DNA of 64,000 bases, taken from NCBI GenBank assembly GCA_900759665.1, contig CAAEWE010000040.1, positions 62,001 to 126,000 on the forward strand, written 5' to 3'. This DNA comes from Lachnospiraceae bacterium. Its GTDB lineage: Bacteria > Bacillota > Clostridia > Lachnospirales > Lachnospiraceae. The translations under genes and the position numbers were made by a program. Shown in pieces: positions 49,693 to 58,112 of this stretch; within the stretch, counting starts at the first letter, position 1; each line of letters begins with the position of its first letter. The notes under the pieces were generated by a model that saw only the letters and a list, made by a program, of their open reading frames with translations, did no database searches and was not told where the DNA came from.

Positions 49693-50700
49693 ATGGATGT
49701 GACAGAAGAGAAGTCTGTATTTATAAGTTATTGCTCGAAGGATGAGCGTTATATAAGAAAGATGACACAAATGCTGGACAAAATGGGGATCTCTTACTGG
49801 ATTGCACCGGACATGATCCCCGCAGGATCCAATTATGCCAGAGAAATACCGGGAGCCATTCAATGTTGTGAAGTGTTTTTGCTGGTGCTGTCGAAGAATT
49901 CCCAGCAGTCAATCTGGGTGGAAAAGGAGATTGACAGTGCGATCAATTACCGGAAAACGATCGTACCGTTTCAGATAGATGATGAACCGCTGACCGATAT
50001 GTTCCGGTTTTATCTTAACAATGTTCAGACCATTTACTGTGTGAACAGACCGAAGGATGCTATCGAGGAGTTGAAACAGCGTTTGAGGAGTCTGATCCGT
50101 GGAGCAGGAGAAAACTGGGAACAGGTGGAAGTGTCCCGAAAAGAGGACACGTTCGAAAGCAGCAACAAAGCATCTGCAGAAGGAGTGGCTCCGGATCAGA
50201 AAAAAGATATGTCCGAAGGGGCGGTTCCGGATCAGGAAAAAGATACGTCCGAAGGGGAAGATGCTTCTGCGACAGAAAAAACAGCTGTACGGAATAAGGT
50301 GACCCGCAACCGACGGGAGAAATTTATGCGTTCCAGTGGTATCCCGGTAGAGTGCCAGTATTGTGGAGGCAAGCTGGAAATTATTTCAAAGGGGATTTAC
50401 CGCTGTAAGGAATGTGGCAGAGAAAATTATGATTATCTGCGGAAGGTTCAGAACTTTCTGCGGTTAAACGGAGCAAAATCTGCAATCGTCATCGAACGGG
50501 AAACCGGGGTTCCACGTCCTTTTATTGAGCAGTTTCTGGCACAGGAATTTCTGGAGATACCGAAGCTGGAGCCGAACCGGATCTCCTGTGTGAAATGCGG
50601 GGCACCAATTCGGACGGGGACGCTTTGTGAAACCTGTAAACGAAAGGAAAAGAAACAATTCCGGGAGCCGGTGGGACGCTGGCGTTCTCACAGAAGGTGA
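49693..50700 (+). CDS. TIR domain protein with zinc-ribbon/HTH (YvyF-like) C terminus
   Basis: This 335-residue cytoplasmic protein starts with a TIR domain (residues 7-130): SVFISYCSKDERYI, WIAPDMIPAGSNY, VLLVLS-like VFLLVLSKNS, and IWVEKEI, where Glu79 aligns with the catalytic Glu of NAD-cleaving TIR enzymes. A Glu/Asp/Ser-rich linker (about 145-200) holds two 12-residue repeats (PDQ-KD-SEG). The C-terminal 115 residues have a zinc ribbon (Cys221, 224, 238, 241), an HTH-like segment (VIERETGVPRPFIEQFLAQEF in outline) and a second zinc site (Cys299, 302, 312, 315), an order resembling the flagellar-operon protein YvyF. It sits between a GGDEF and a cyclase gene. NADase activity is inferred, not shown. 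Confidence 0.85.
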   Translation: MDVTEEKSVFISYCSKDERYIRKMTQMLDKMGISYWIAPDMIPAGSNYAREIPGAIQCCEVFLLVLSKNSQQSIWVEKEIDSAINYRKTIVPFQIDDEPLTDMFRFYLNNVQTIYCVNRPKDAIEELKQRLRSLIRGAGENWEQVEVSRKEDTFESSNKASAEGVAPDQKKDMSEGAVPDQEKDTSEGEDASATEKTAVRNKVTRNRREKFMRSSGIPVECQYCGGKLEIISKGIYRCKECGRENYDYLRKVQNFLRLNGAKSAIVIERETGVPRPFIEQFLAQEFLEIPKLEPNRISCVKCGAPIRTGTLCETCKRKEKKQFREPVGRWRSHRR

Positions 50701-50742
50701 GTCTGATGGAACGGCAGACGGGTGCCGGGAAATGAGGAGAAA

Positions 50743-52266
50743 ATGGGCAGAAATATCTGGGTGATCGGAAACGATCGTCAGGAAATGATCGAGGCACAGA
50801 GAAGGATCAATTCCACGGGAGGAATGCATGCGGTCTGCAAATTATCATTGGAGGCGGTCAGACGATCCGTGCAGGAATGCAGCATTTCCGGAGGGAGGAT
50901 GCCGGAGTGGAGAGAGGCGCCTTCACTGATCATTGTTGATTATGCAATGTCCCAAAATGAGGACTTTGCAACGGTTTCTTATATTAAAAAGCAAAAAAAT
51001 CTGGCAGGCGTTCCGTTGTTCTTTATGACCGAAACAAGAAATAAAGAACTGGACCGGGAGTGCTATTCCAGAGGAGCAACGGTGGTGCTGCATAAGCCAT
51101 TTTCCCAGGAGGGGATTCTGAGAATTGAGCAGACAGCATGGCAACACGATGTGACGAAAAATTACGAGAAGCTTCTGGTCCAGCAGGCAAACCATCTGAA
51201 GGAGCAGGAGGAGATCGTTAAGCTGAATAAGCAGTTAGAGGCGAGAAACCGGCTGCTTCATCAGGTGTTTGGACAATATTTTTCGGATGATATTCTCAAT
51301 GAAATTCTGGAATATCCCGAGGGAGCTGCGATTGGCGGCAAAAAACGGGAGCTGACGGTGATGATGGCGGATCTCAGGGGATTTACCTCGATTTCCGAGG
51401 GACTGTCCCCGGAGAAAGTCACGGATGTACTCAATTTCTTTTTTAAGAGTATGCTGCCGGACCTGATCGCACATAAGGGAACAGTGATCGAATATCTGGG
51501 TGATTCGATCCTCGCAGTGTTTGGGGCACCGATCGCACTGGAAACTCAGACGGAAAATGCATTGGCGGCAGCCGTCAAAATGCAGAATAATATGGCAAAG
51601 GTCAACGAATATTGTTCTCAGAACGGATACCCTGTGATGGAGATGGGAATCGCACTCCATCGGGGAGAGGCATTTATTGGAAACGTGGGTTCCGAGCAGA
51701 TGATGCGGTACAATGTCATCGGCAGTGTCGTCAACGAATGCTCCCGGATCGAAAGCTTCTGTGTGGGAGGTCAGATCCTTGCTTCGCAGGAATGTCTGGA
51801 TCATGTGACGGTGCCGGTGAGAGTAAATTCCAAACAGGAAATATTGGCGAAGGGCATGGCATATCCTATGACCGTCTGTGAGATCTCTGGCGTGGGAGGA
51901 GCATATGACTGCCGCATCACTGAGGTGGGAGAGGATATATTGTATCCAGTAGAAAAGTGGGTGTTGTTTAACATGTATCCGATTGAGGGAAAACTGATCC
52001 AGGATGTCTGTGTGACTGCGAGACTTTGTGAGTTTTCCCACAAACGGGCGGTGGTAATGCTGGAGGAACCGCAGGATTATGAGCTGTGTCTTGGTATGGA
52101 CGTGGAGATATTTGCGGCGGCAGACAATGGGAAAGCCTTGTTTACGGAAACGTATGCCAAAATAATCGAAAAAAAGGACAGTTCCCTGACATTGTGCTTT
52201 ACGCATGTAAACCGGAGCTTTCAAAGCTTTGCGGGACAACTTTGGGATCATATAGAGAGGGACTAG
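50743..52266 (+). CDS. Receiver-like domain fused to class III nucleotidyl cyclase
   Basis: This 507-residue protein has a divergent receiver domain (residues 5-130; LIIVDYAMS with Asp66 and LHKPF with Lys118), a coiled linker (140-175) and a class III cyclase domain (about 200-385). The cyclase retains both metal Asp residues (MADLRGF, Asp210; YLGDSIL, Asp254) and the transition-state pair Asn331/Arg335 in VVNECSRIE. The base-recognition position is Ser328 (YNVIGSVVN) instead of Asp. A further 120 residues at the C terminus look beta-rich and PilZ-like in outline, without clear PilZ motifs. The start ATG 50743 has GAGGAG close by. Product is probably cAMP, but substrate is uncertain. Confidence 0.83.
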   Translation: MGRNIWVIGNDRQEMIEAQRRINSTGGMHAVCKLSLEAVRRSVQECSISGGRMPEWREAPSLIIVDYAMSQNEDFATVSYIKKQKNLAGVPLFFMTETRNKELDRECYSRGATVVLHKPFSQEGILRIEQTAWQHDVTKNYEKLLVQQANHLKEQEEIVKLNKQLEARNRLLHQVFGQYFSDDILNEILEYPEGAAIGGKKRELTVMMADLRGFTSISEGLSPEKVTDVLNFFFKSMLPDLIAHKGTVIEYLGDSILAVFGAPIALETQTENALAAAVKMQNNMAKVNEYCSQNGYPVMEMGIALHRGEAFIGNVGSEQMMRYNVIGSVVNECSRIESFCVGGQILASQECLDHVTVPVRVNSKQEILAKGMAYPMTVCEISGVGGAYDCRITEVGEDILYPVEKWVLFNMYPIEGKLIQDVCVTARLCEFSHKRAVVMLEEPQDYELCLGMDVEIFAAADNGKALFTETYAKIIEKKDSSLTLCFTHVNRSFQSFAGQLWDHIERD

Positions 52267-52283
52267 CCGGAAGGGAGAGGCAT

Positions 52284-53303
52284 ATGGGCAATGTGGATGT
52301 GAAAAATAACGACAAAGGGCTTATGGCAAAGGCACAGGCATGTTACCGGGATCAGGAGCATCGGCTTCTGGCGGTCAAAATATCAGAGGAACAGGCAGAG
52401 AAATTTCTCGAAGGCTCTGAGGCAGAAAACGAGAAGGATGTCTGGGATCCGGAGTGGCTGCAGGATAAAATGGAGCTTCTGCGGAAGGAGGAATGTCAGT
52501 TTCTGCTGATGCAGTGGGGTGAGCACGAAGAAAAATATCTGTTATTTTTCAGTGATACCAAACAGGTGCGGCCGCTGGAATTTCTGGATTATCTGGTGTC
52601 CGACTTTGGGCTGGTGCGGGGGAATGCTTTCTGTGCCAGTGTGCAGGTTTCTTCCGTGATCCTTCAGCTTCAGATGACGGGGCAGGGGATCGACAAAACA
52701 CTGGATTATCTGGTGAACCGTTCTGAGTCCTATTTTCGGGACTGTGACTGGATCGATGCGGCAGAGTACGGACAGACCCATGCAAAAGAAATCGGACAAC
52801 TGCCGTATTTTCGCAAAAAGAAAATAGCCTGGGCGTACGTCAAAACAACGGACATGGTGCCCACCGGCAAAACGCTCTGGATCAAATCGCTGGAAAATGA
52901 ATCCGGTCTGGAGCTCATGGCAGCGGAGGATACGTATATTATGATCGGCTGTCGTGGCGAGGTGTATGATATCCGGCGTCATAAATTCGAAAACAGTTAT
53001 GAGATCACAGAGGAGCCTCTGGATGTCTTTGAGCAGATGATGGATTTCTGGCCGGAGGTACAGATGCTGCCGGAACGGGAATTCCTCAGCATTGATCAAT
53101 ATGCACATCTTTGTTATCCGAAGCCGGGAGCGGGAATTTATGGACGGCGTCTGGAGAAGCGTACCAAAATTTTCCCGGTGGGAGAGGGACACGAGTATTT
53201 CCTCGGACGGGAAGGAGATTATATGGCGGTGCGCCCGGATGATCTTACGGATATTTATGTGATCCGGGGAGATATCTTTGAACAGACCTATGAGGAAAAC
53301 TGA
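52284..53303 (+). CDS. Unknown cytoplasmic protein at end of signalling operon
   Basis: I do not recognise this 339-residue protein. It has no signal peptide or membrane helix. The N-terminal half is charged and helical; the middle (about 155-260) has alternating hydrophobic strands with many Tyr and Trp residues; and the C-terminal 35 residues (REGDYMAVRPDDLTDIYVI, then DIFEQTYE) resemble the short beta motif that closes several ligand-binding or phage-type proteins. ATG 52284 follows AAGGGAGAGG 18 bases after the cyclase gene, so it is almost certainly co-transcribed. It could be the target or modulator of the cyclase or TIR protein, which is inference from position. Confidence 0.7.
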   Translation: MGNVDVKNNDKGLMAKAQACYRDQEHRLLAVKISEEQAEKFLEGSEAENEKDVWDPEWLQDKMELLRKEECQFLLMQWGEHEEKYLLFFSDTKQVRPLEFLDYLVSDFGLVRGNAFCASVQVSSVILQLQMTGQGIDKTLDYLVNRSESYFRDCDWIDAAEYGQTHAKEIGQLPYFRKKKIAWAYVKTTDMVPTGKTLWIKSLENESGLELMAAEDTYIMIGCRGEVYDIRRHKFENSYEITEEPLDVFEQMMDFWPEVQMLPEREFLSIDQYAHLCYPKPGAGIYGRRLEKRTKIFPVGEGHEYFLGREGDYMAVRPDDLTDIYVIRGDIFEQTYEEN

Positions 53304-53309
53304 CATGCA

Positions 53310-55742
53310 TTATCTGTCCCAGAAATCGGATAGATGCTTCCCCATGGAATCTGCATTGACCACATCATAAGGGAACCATTCCCTTGGAAATAATGACTGA
53401 TAACTGTTCTGCAGAAAACGCTCATCGAGCAGAAGGATGGCACCCCGGTCGGAATCGGTACGGATCACACGCCCGGCGGCCTGCAGGACTTTATTCATGC
53501 CTGGGTACTGGTACGCATAGTTGAAACCGGTGCCTTTTTTTTCGTCAAAATAATTCCGGAAAAGTTCATTTTGTGTACATACCATAGGAAGTCCCGTGCC
53601 GACGATAACGGCACCGATCAGGCGGCTGTCCTTGAGGTCGATTCCCTCGCCGAAGATACCGCCCATGACGCAGAGACCGATCGTGGTTTTTGTTGGTGTG
53701 TCCTCAAAATGGGACAGGAACTCCTCCCGTTCCGTTTCACTCATGGAAGTTTCCTGAACATAAACATTGACACATTCCTGACAGTAGGAGGAGCTTTCGA
53801 TATAACTCCGGATGTCCTCCAGCATACGGTAAGAAGGGAAAAAGATCAGATAATTTCCCGTTTTTGCCTGGATAAAACGTAAAATGTAATCGCTGATGCG
53901 CTGATATTCTGCCGGGGTTCGCCGGGTATATTTCGTACTTACGTCCCGTGCGATCATCAAAAGTCGGTTGGCAGATGAAAACGGGGACGGAGCGTAGATG
54001 GCATAGTCATCCTCTCTGCCTGCCAGCTGATCCAGGTAGTACTGTACCGGAAGCAGGGTTGCCGAAAAAAAGACGGCGCAGCGTCCCCGTTTCAGGTAAC
54101 TGTCCAGATTGCCGGAGGGATCCATACACTGCAGATGGAGATAAAATGCTCCGGCAGGATCATAATCTCCGTAAATAATATATTTTTCATCTAATGTTTC
54201 GTAAATGGACAGAAAATAGCGCAGCTCAAAATAAAATGCCAGAACATCCTCTCTGGAATCACTGTCCAGAGGCAGCGCGGCCGGATCTCCCGGTGTAATG
54301 TCGGGAAGTGCTGTATGATCTCCTGAGTCCGTCCGGCTGTGGAGATATTCTTCTAACAGGGAGGAGAGGCGCAGCGCCTTCATTACAAATGGTTCAATCT
54401 CAATGGAATCATAAATTTTTCGTTCTTCGCATTCCCGTTTTAACTCCAGAAGCTCTTTGTTACAGCGTTCCAGACTGCGGGCAATTTTGCGGGAGTGAGT
54501 GGTCATGATCTTTTTGATCTTGAGAAAATCCTCCTTGATCAGCGTAGAAGAGTACATTTCACGGGCGCGGTCCACCAGATTGTGTGCCTCGTCGATCAGG
54601 AATATATAGGGATTTTCCGTCTCCTGGGCAAAGAAACGTTTCAGGCATGCCGTGGGATCAAAGGCGTAATTGTAGTCACCGATGATGGCATCGCACCATG
54701 TACTCACATCCAGGCTCATTTCAAAGGGACAGACATTATGCTTCTCAGCATAGGAGAGGATCATATCACGGGAGATGGAATCCTCATGGGTCAATAGATC
54801 ATAGACGGCGTCATTGACCCGGTCAAAATGACCCAAAGCTCTGGGACATGCCTGAGGATTGCACTGGGGCTTATCTAAGATGCAGATCTTTTCTTTGGCG
54901 GTCAATGTGATAAATTTGAGCCGCATACCCTGTGCCGCAAGGAGAGAAAAGGACTCCTGGGCAACGGTCCGGGTAATGGTCTTGGCTGTAAGATAAAAGA
55001 TTTTTTCGGTGATTCCCTCGCCAATGGATTTGACGGCAGGAAATACGGTGGAGATAGTCTTACCTACTCCGGTAGGCGCTTCGATGTAGAGACGTTTCTT
55101 TCGAAGAATACTTTGATAAACACCCTTCACGAGAGTCTGCTGTCCCTCCCGGTAATCAAAGGGAAAGCGTAAGCTCCGGATCGTGCGGTTGCGCTCCTCC
55201 TGCCATTTGATCTCCCAGGCAGCCCATTTGGCGTACTCCTGTACCAGATCCAGAAACCAGTTCTCAATCTTCCGGAAGGATATGCGCTCCTCAAAGATGC
55301 ACACCTCCTCTGTGGGAATATGGCAATAGGTCATCCGGATACCGATATCCTTGAGCTTGTTTTCCTTTGCATAGATATAGCCGTAGCACATAGCCTGTGC
55401 CTTGTGGACCAGAACCGGTTCCTTCAGACGGGAGACATGACGGTAAATTCCCTTGATCTCGTCAATGGTCATGCCACTTCCGTCCTTTGCCGGGAAAATG
55501 CCGTCGGCACGCCCCTCCACAGTAATTTCAAGGGAAACCCCATCATAGGTTACAGGTACGGTAATGTCTAAGGGAACCTCGGCCAGATAGGTGGAGCCCA
55601 TGCGTTTCTGAAGCTTTTTGTGGATCCGTGCTCCCTCCTGCATGGCGTCGGGATCCGCCAGACCACTTTCGGACGCAACAATATCCCCGCTTCGCAGAAC
55701 AAACTCCACAAGATTACGCACAGAAATTTTGACGCAGTGCAC
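53310..55742 (-). CDS. Nuclease-fused XPD/DinG-type DNA helicase
   Basis: This 810-residue protein has an N-terminal RecB-like nuclease domain (VEGRADGIF with Asp80, TIDEIKG with Glu95/Lys97, then HKAQAMCYGYIYA) and an XPD/DinG-type superfamily 2 helicase. The helicase shows Walker A APTGVGKT (222-229), four Cys for an iron-sulfur cluster (287, 294, 299, 338), DEAH at 384-387 and motif VI as AAGRVIRTDSDRG. It should unwind and perhaps cut DNA during repair. GTG 55742 has AAAGGAGGG six bases upstream. It converges on the preceding operon with only six bases between stop codons and no terminator. Confidence 0.88.
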   Translation of the reverse strand: MHCVKISVRNLVEFVLRSGDIVASESGLADPDAMQEGARIHKKLQKRMGSTYLAEVPLDITVPVTYDGVSLEITVEGRADGIFPAKDGSGMTIDEIKGIYRHVSRLKEPVLVHKAQAMCYGYIYAKENKLKDIGIRMTYCHIPTEEVCIFEERISFRKIENWFLDLVQEYAKWAAWEIKWQEERNRTIRSLRFPFDYREGQQTLVKGVYQSILRKKRLYIEAPTGVGKTISTVFPAVKSIGEGITEKIFYLTAKTITRTVAQESFSLLAAQGMRLKFITLTAKEKICILDKPQCNPQACPRALGHFDRVNDAVYDLLTHEDSISRDMILSYAEKHNVCPFEMSLDVSTWCDAIIGDYNYAFDPTACLKRFFAQETENPYIFLIDEAHNLVDRAREMYSSTLIKEDFLKIKKIMTTHSRKIARSLERCNKELLELKRECEERKIYDSIEIEPFVMKALRLSSLLEEYLHSRTDSGDHTALPDITPGDPAALPLDSDSREDVLAFYFELRYFLSIYETLDEKYIIYGDYDPAGAFYLHLQCMDPSGNLDSYLKRGRCAVFFSATLLPVQYYLDQLAGREDDYAIYAPSPFSSANRLLMIARDVSTKYTRRTPAEYQRISDYILRFIQAKTGNYLIFFPSYRMLEDIRSYIESSSYCQECVNVYVQETSMSETEREEFLSHFEDTPTKTTIGLCVMGGIFGEGIDLKDSRLIGAVIVGTGLPMVCTQNELFRNYFDEKKGTGFNYAYQYPGMNKVLQAAGRVIRTDSDRGAILLLDERFLQNSYQSLFPREWFPYDVVNADSMGKHLSDFWDR

Positions 55743-55796
55743 AAGGCTCCCTCCTTTCTTAATGTATAGAAAAATGCTCGTAACGTAGTGTGACTC

Positions 55797-55823
55797 AAGG
55801 GCAAAACGCTGGTTTTGCCCTTT
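55797..55823 (-). terminator. Terminator after the Mrr-like gene
   Basis: AAGGGCAAAAC and GTTTTGCCCTT form an 11-bp stem with loop GCTG, flanked by T/A runs. It sits directly at the stop codon of the Mrr-like gene. Confidence 0.75.
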
Positions 55824-56377
55824 TACAACATCCTTTCCAGCATATCACGATCCCAGAGCACCACGCCGATCTTGTCTGCCAGCTTACGGGCGGCAGGGGT
55901 AAAGTATTGATTGGTCAGCACCATTGCCACGTGGCACTCATAAAACGCCCGTCCGGCGTACACCTGCTGAACCGCCTCAATCCCCACATCATAATTATAA
56001 CGCTTGCACTGGATCGCAAAGGAAATCCCGTCTCGGTAAGCCAGCACATCCACACCAAAATCGCCGCTTGCTTTCGTATTCTCCGCCAGTTCAAAGCCGT
56101 TGGAGGCGAGAATATCACAGGTCAGTGCCTCGAAATCCACCCCGGAGATATCGTCCAGATCCGTCAGACGCCAGTCTCCGCGGATGTAGTGGCTGCGGGA
56201 ACGAAACAGAGAACGGATCTTGCAGAAGCAAAAGATCATAAAAAGAAGTCCCACACAGAGAGCCGGGGCAAAAAAATCCCGGGGTGCCCCCAACAGCAGA
56301 AATACCAGTCCCACAGGAACCAGTGCGGCAAGCATGCCCCAGAGAAATATATATAAAGTCAGTCGTTTGTGTCTCAT
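55823..56377 (-). CDS. Membrane-tethered Mrr-like restriction endonuclease
   Basis: This 184-residue protein has two N-terminal membrane helices (about residues 8-30 and 35-55) and a C-terminal Mrr-type nuclease domain. The active site reads GDFGVDVLA (Asp110) and AIQCKRY (Gln123, Lys125), the Asp-x-Gln-x-Lys form of PD-(D/E)XK. DFEALTCDILASNGF and the closing VVLWDRDML are typical of the family. Members act on DNA, but membrane-tethered ones have no proven role. It is transcribed toward the helicase gene, 80 bases away, with a terminator between. Confidence 0.85.
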   Translation of the reverse strand: MRHKRLTLYIFLWGMLAALVPVGLVFLLLGAPRDFFAPALCVGLLFMIFCFCKIRSLFRSRSHYIRGDWRLTDLDDISGVDFEALTCDILASNGFELAENTKASGDFGVDVLAYRDGISFAIQCKRYNYDVGIEAVQQVYAGRAFYECHVAMVLTNQYFTPAARKLADKIGVVLWDRDMLERML

Positions 56378-56495
56378 AAAAATCCTCGTTTCTAATGGTT
56401 TATCGCAAAAAAACGGACGGTTCTGTTATATTGCAGAATGTTTGTTCGGTAAAGAATATATTACAGGATGAAGGGGGAAAATGCAAGGGAAGTGT

Positions 56496-56524
56496 TTGAC
56501 AAGGATGGGACAGGAGAGTATAAT
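56496..56524 (+). promoter_or_regulatory. Consensus promoter for ATPase gene
   Basis: TTGACA and TATAAT are perfect consensus with a 17-base spacer. Two palindromes follow directly downstream. Confidence 0.85.
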
Positions 56525-56543
56525 TTAGTTCAAAAAAATTTCA

Positions 56544-56573
56544 TTCAAATTGATTTGAATCAAATTAATTTGA
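56544..56573 (+). promoter_or_regulatory. Twin palindromic operators downstream of promoter
   Basis: TTCAAAT-TG-ATTTGAA (56544-56559) and TCAAAT-TA-ATTTGA (56560-56573) are back-to-back palindromes, placed about 13 to 42 bases after the expected transcription start. The layout suits a repressor that binds as two dimers and blocks the very strong promoter. The binding protein is not identified. Confidence 0.65.
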
Positions 56574-56611
56574 GTTAATAAAGCAAAAAGTCTATGAGAG
56601 AGGTGAGGCAG

Positions 56612-58042
56612 ATGTTTATAGGCAGAGAAAAGGAAATGGTAGCCTTAAATGAATATTACCATGCGGCAGGTTTTCAGATGACCATTATGTATGGACGCCG
56701 CCGGATCGGTAAATCGACTTTGATCATGGAGTTTATAAAGGACAAAAAGTACATTTATTATACGGCAACGAGAGTAGGAAAGCAGCGTAATCTGGAGCTT
56801 TTCACCCGTCAGATGCTGGATGTACTGGAGCCGGGGATGAATAAAGCATCTTTTACGGATCTGGAGGATCTGCTTGACTTTTTTACGACAAAGCTTGATG
56901 AGAAAGAGAACGGGGAAAAGCTGATATTCGTGATTGATGAGCTTCCTTACTGGGCGGAAAAGGATGATGGTCTTTTGTCCACATTGCAAAAGTACATTGA
57001 TAATGCCTGGGCTGACAAGAATCTATATATTATTCTTTGCGGTTCGGCACTGAGCTTTATGGAGGACAAGGTGCTCAGCGAGAAAAGTCCGTTGTTTGGC
57101 CGGCGGGATTCCCAGATTAAGCTGGAAGCGTTTGACTATCTGGAGTCTGCGTTGTTTGTGCCTTCTTATACAAACGAGGAGAAGGCTGTCTGCTACGGTA
57201 TAACAGGCGGTGTTGCCAAATATCTTTCTATGATCGATCCCGACAGGAGTTTGGATGAAAATATCAAAAAGCTTTTCTTCCGGACAGACGGATATCTGTA
57301 TGATGAGACACGCAATTTCCTGACGCAGGAGTTTTTGGATATAACGCTGGTCAATAATGTGATTGAGCAGATCGCGGCAGGCGAGGGAACGGTCAATGTG
57401 ATCGCAGATAAGGTGCATGAGCGGGAAAACACGATATTATATTCCTTAAATAAGCTGATCAGTGTAGGTCTGGTGGAGAAAAGACGCTGCATTACCGAAG
57501 AAAAAAATAAAAGAAAGACAAAATACGTATTAAAGGATTCCATGTTTAAATTCTGGTATGAATTTATTCCGAAAGCGTGCAGTGTTATAGAAATGGGACA
57601 GGGAGAGCTTTATTATGACAGAGCGGTAAAACCGCAGCTTCATACGTTTATGGAAAAGATCTTTGAAGAAATGTGCCAATATTATACCCTCAAAGAAGGA
57701 ATCGCAGGGAAATTTAACTGCTTTCTGACAGAGACCGGAACCTGGTGGGGCACAGAGGTGCTCGTGGATGAGCAGGGAGGTAAAACAACCCGGCAGGCGG
57801 ATATTGATGTGGTAGGTCTGTCTGCCATAGATAAGGTGATGGTTGTGGGAGAATGCAAATTTAAAAACGAAAAGATTGACGAATCCATTTATGAAACTCT
57901 GATCAGAAGAAGCAAAGCGATTCCGGCAAAGTACCGCATCACCAGATACTTATTCTTTTCGTTGAGTGGATATACGAAATGGTTTGATGAGATTGACCGG
58001 AATGAGGTCTGCCTGTTTACGCTGGATGATCTGTACCGGTAG
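56612..58042 (+). CDS. Archaeal-type ATPase with DUF234 nuclease-like tail
   Basis: This 476-residue protein has an AAA/STAND-like ATPase domain with P-loop GRRRIGKST (about residues 24-32), Walker B LIFVIDELPYW (about 104-114) and sensor IILCGSALSFME, then a winged-helix middle segment (ERENTILYSLNKLISVGLVEKR) and a C-terminal DUF234-type PD-(D/E)XK-like region (QADIDVVG then MVVGECKF). It is a distant cousin of the DUF4143 ATPase at 27500-28774. ATG 56612 follows GAGAGGTGAGGC; an ATG at 56594 lacks a ribosome site. Function is unknown; its tight-looking operator suggests it is normally repressed. Confidence 0.82.
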   Translation: MFIGREKEMVALNEYYHAAGFQMTIMYGRRRIGKSTLIMEFIKDKKYIYYTATRVGKQRNLELFTRQMLDVLEPGMNKASFTDLEDLLDFFTTKLDEKENGEKLIFVIDELPYWAEKDDGLLSTLQKYIDNAWADKNLYIILCGSALSFMEDKVLSEKSPLFGRRDSQIKLEAFDYLESALFVPSYTNEEKAVCYGITGGVAKYLSMIDPDRSLDENIKKLFFRTDGYLYDETRNFLTQEFLDITLVNNVIEQIAAGEGTVNVIADKVHERENTILYSLNKLISVGLVEKRRCITEEKNKRKTKYVLKDSMFKFWYEFIPKACSVIEMGQGELYYDRAVKPQLHTFMEKIFEEMCQYYTLKEGIAGKFNCFLTETGTWWGTEVLVDEQGGKTTRQADIDVVGLSAIDKVMVVGECKFKNEKIDESIYETLIRRSKAIPAKYRITRYLFFSLSGYTKWFDEIDRNEVCLFTLDDLYR

Positions 58043-58112
58043 ATTGCCGGTTTAAAAGACAGATGCATGGCGGGTTTACTGCGTACAGGCACAGAAAGGA
58101 AGGGATAGTATC

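Noticed and set aside
48668..53303. Canonical CBASS or Pycsar system
   Set aside because: There is no CD-NTase, no cap gene and the TIR protein lacks a cyclic-nucleotide-binding domain; only a looser resemblance can be claimed.
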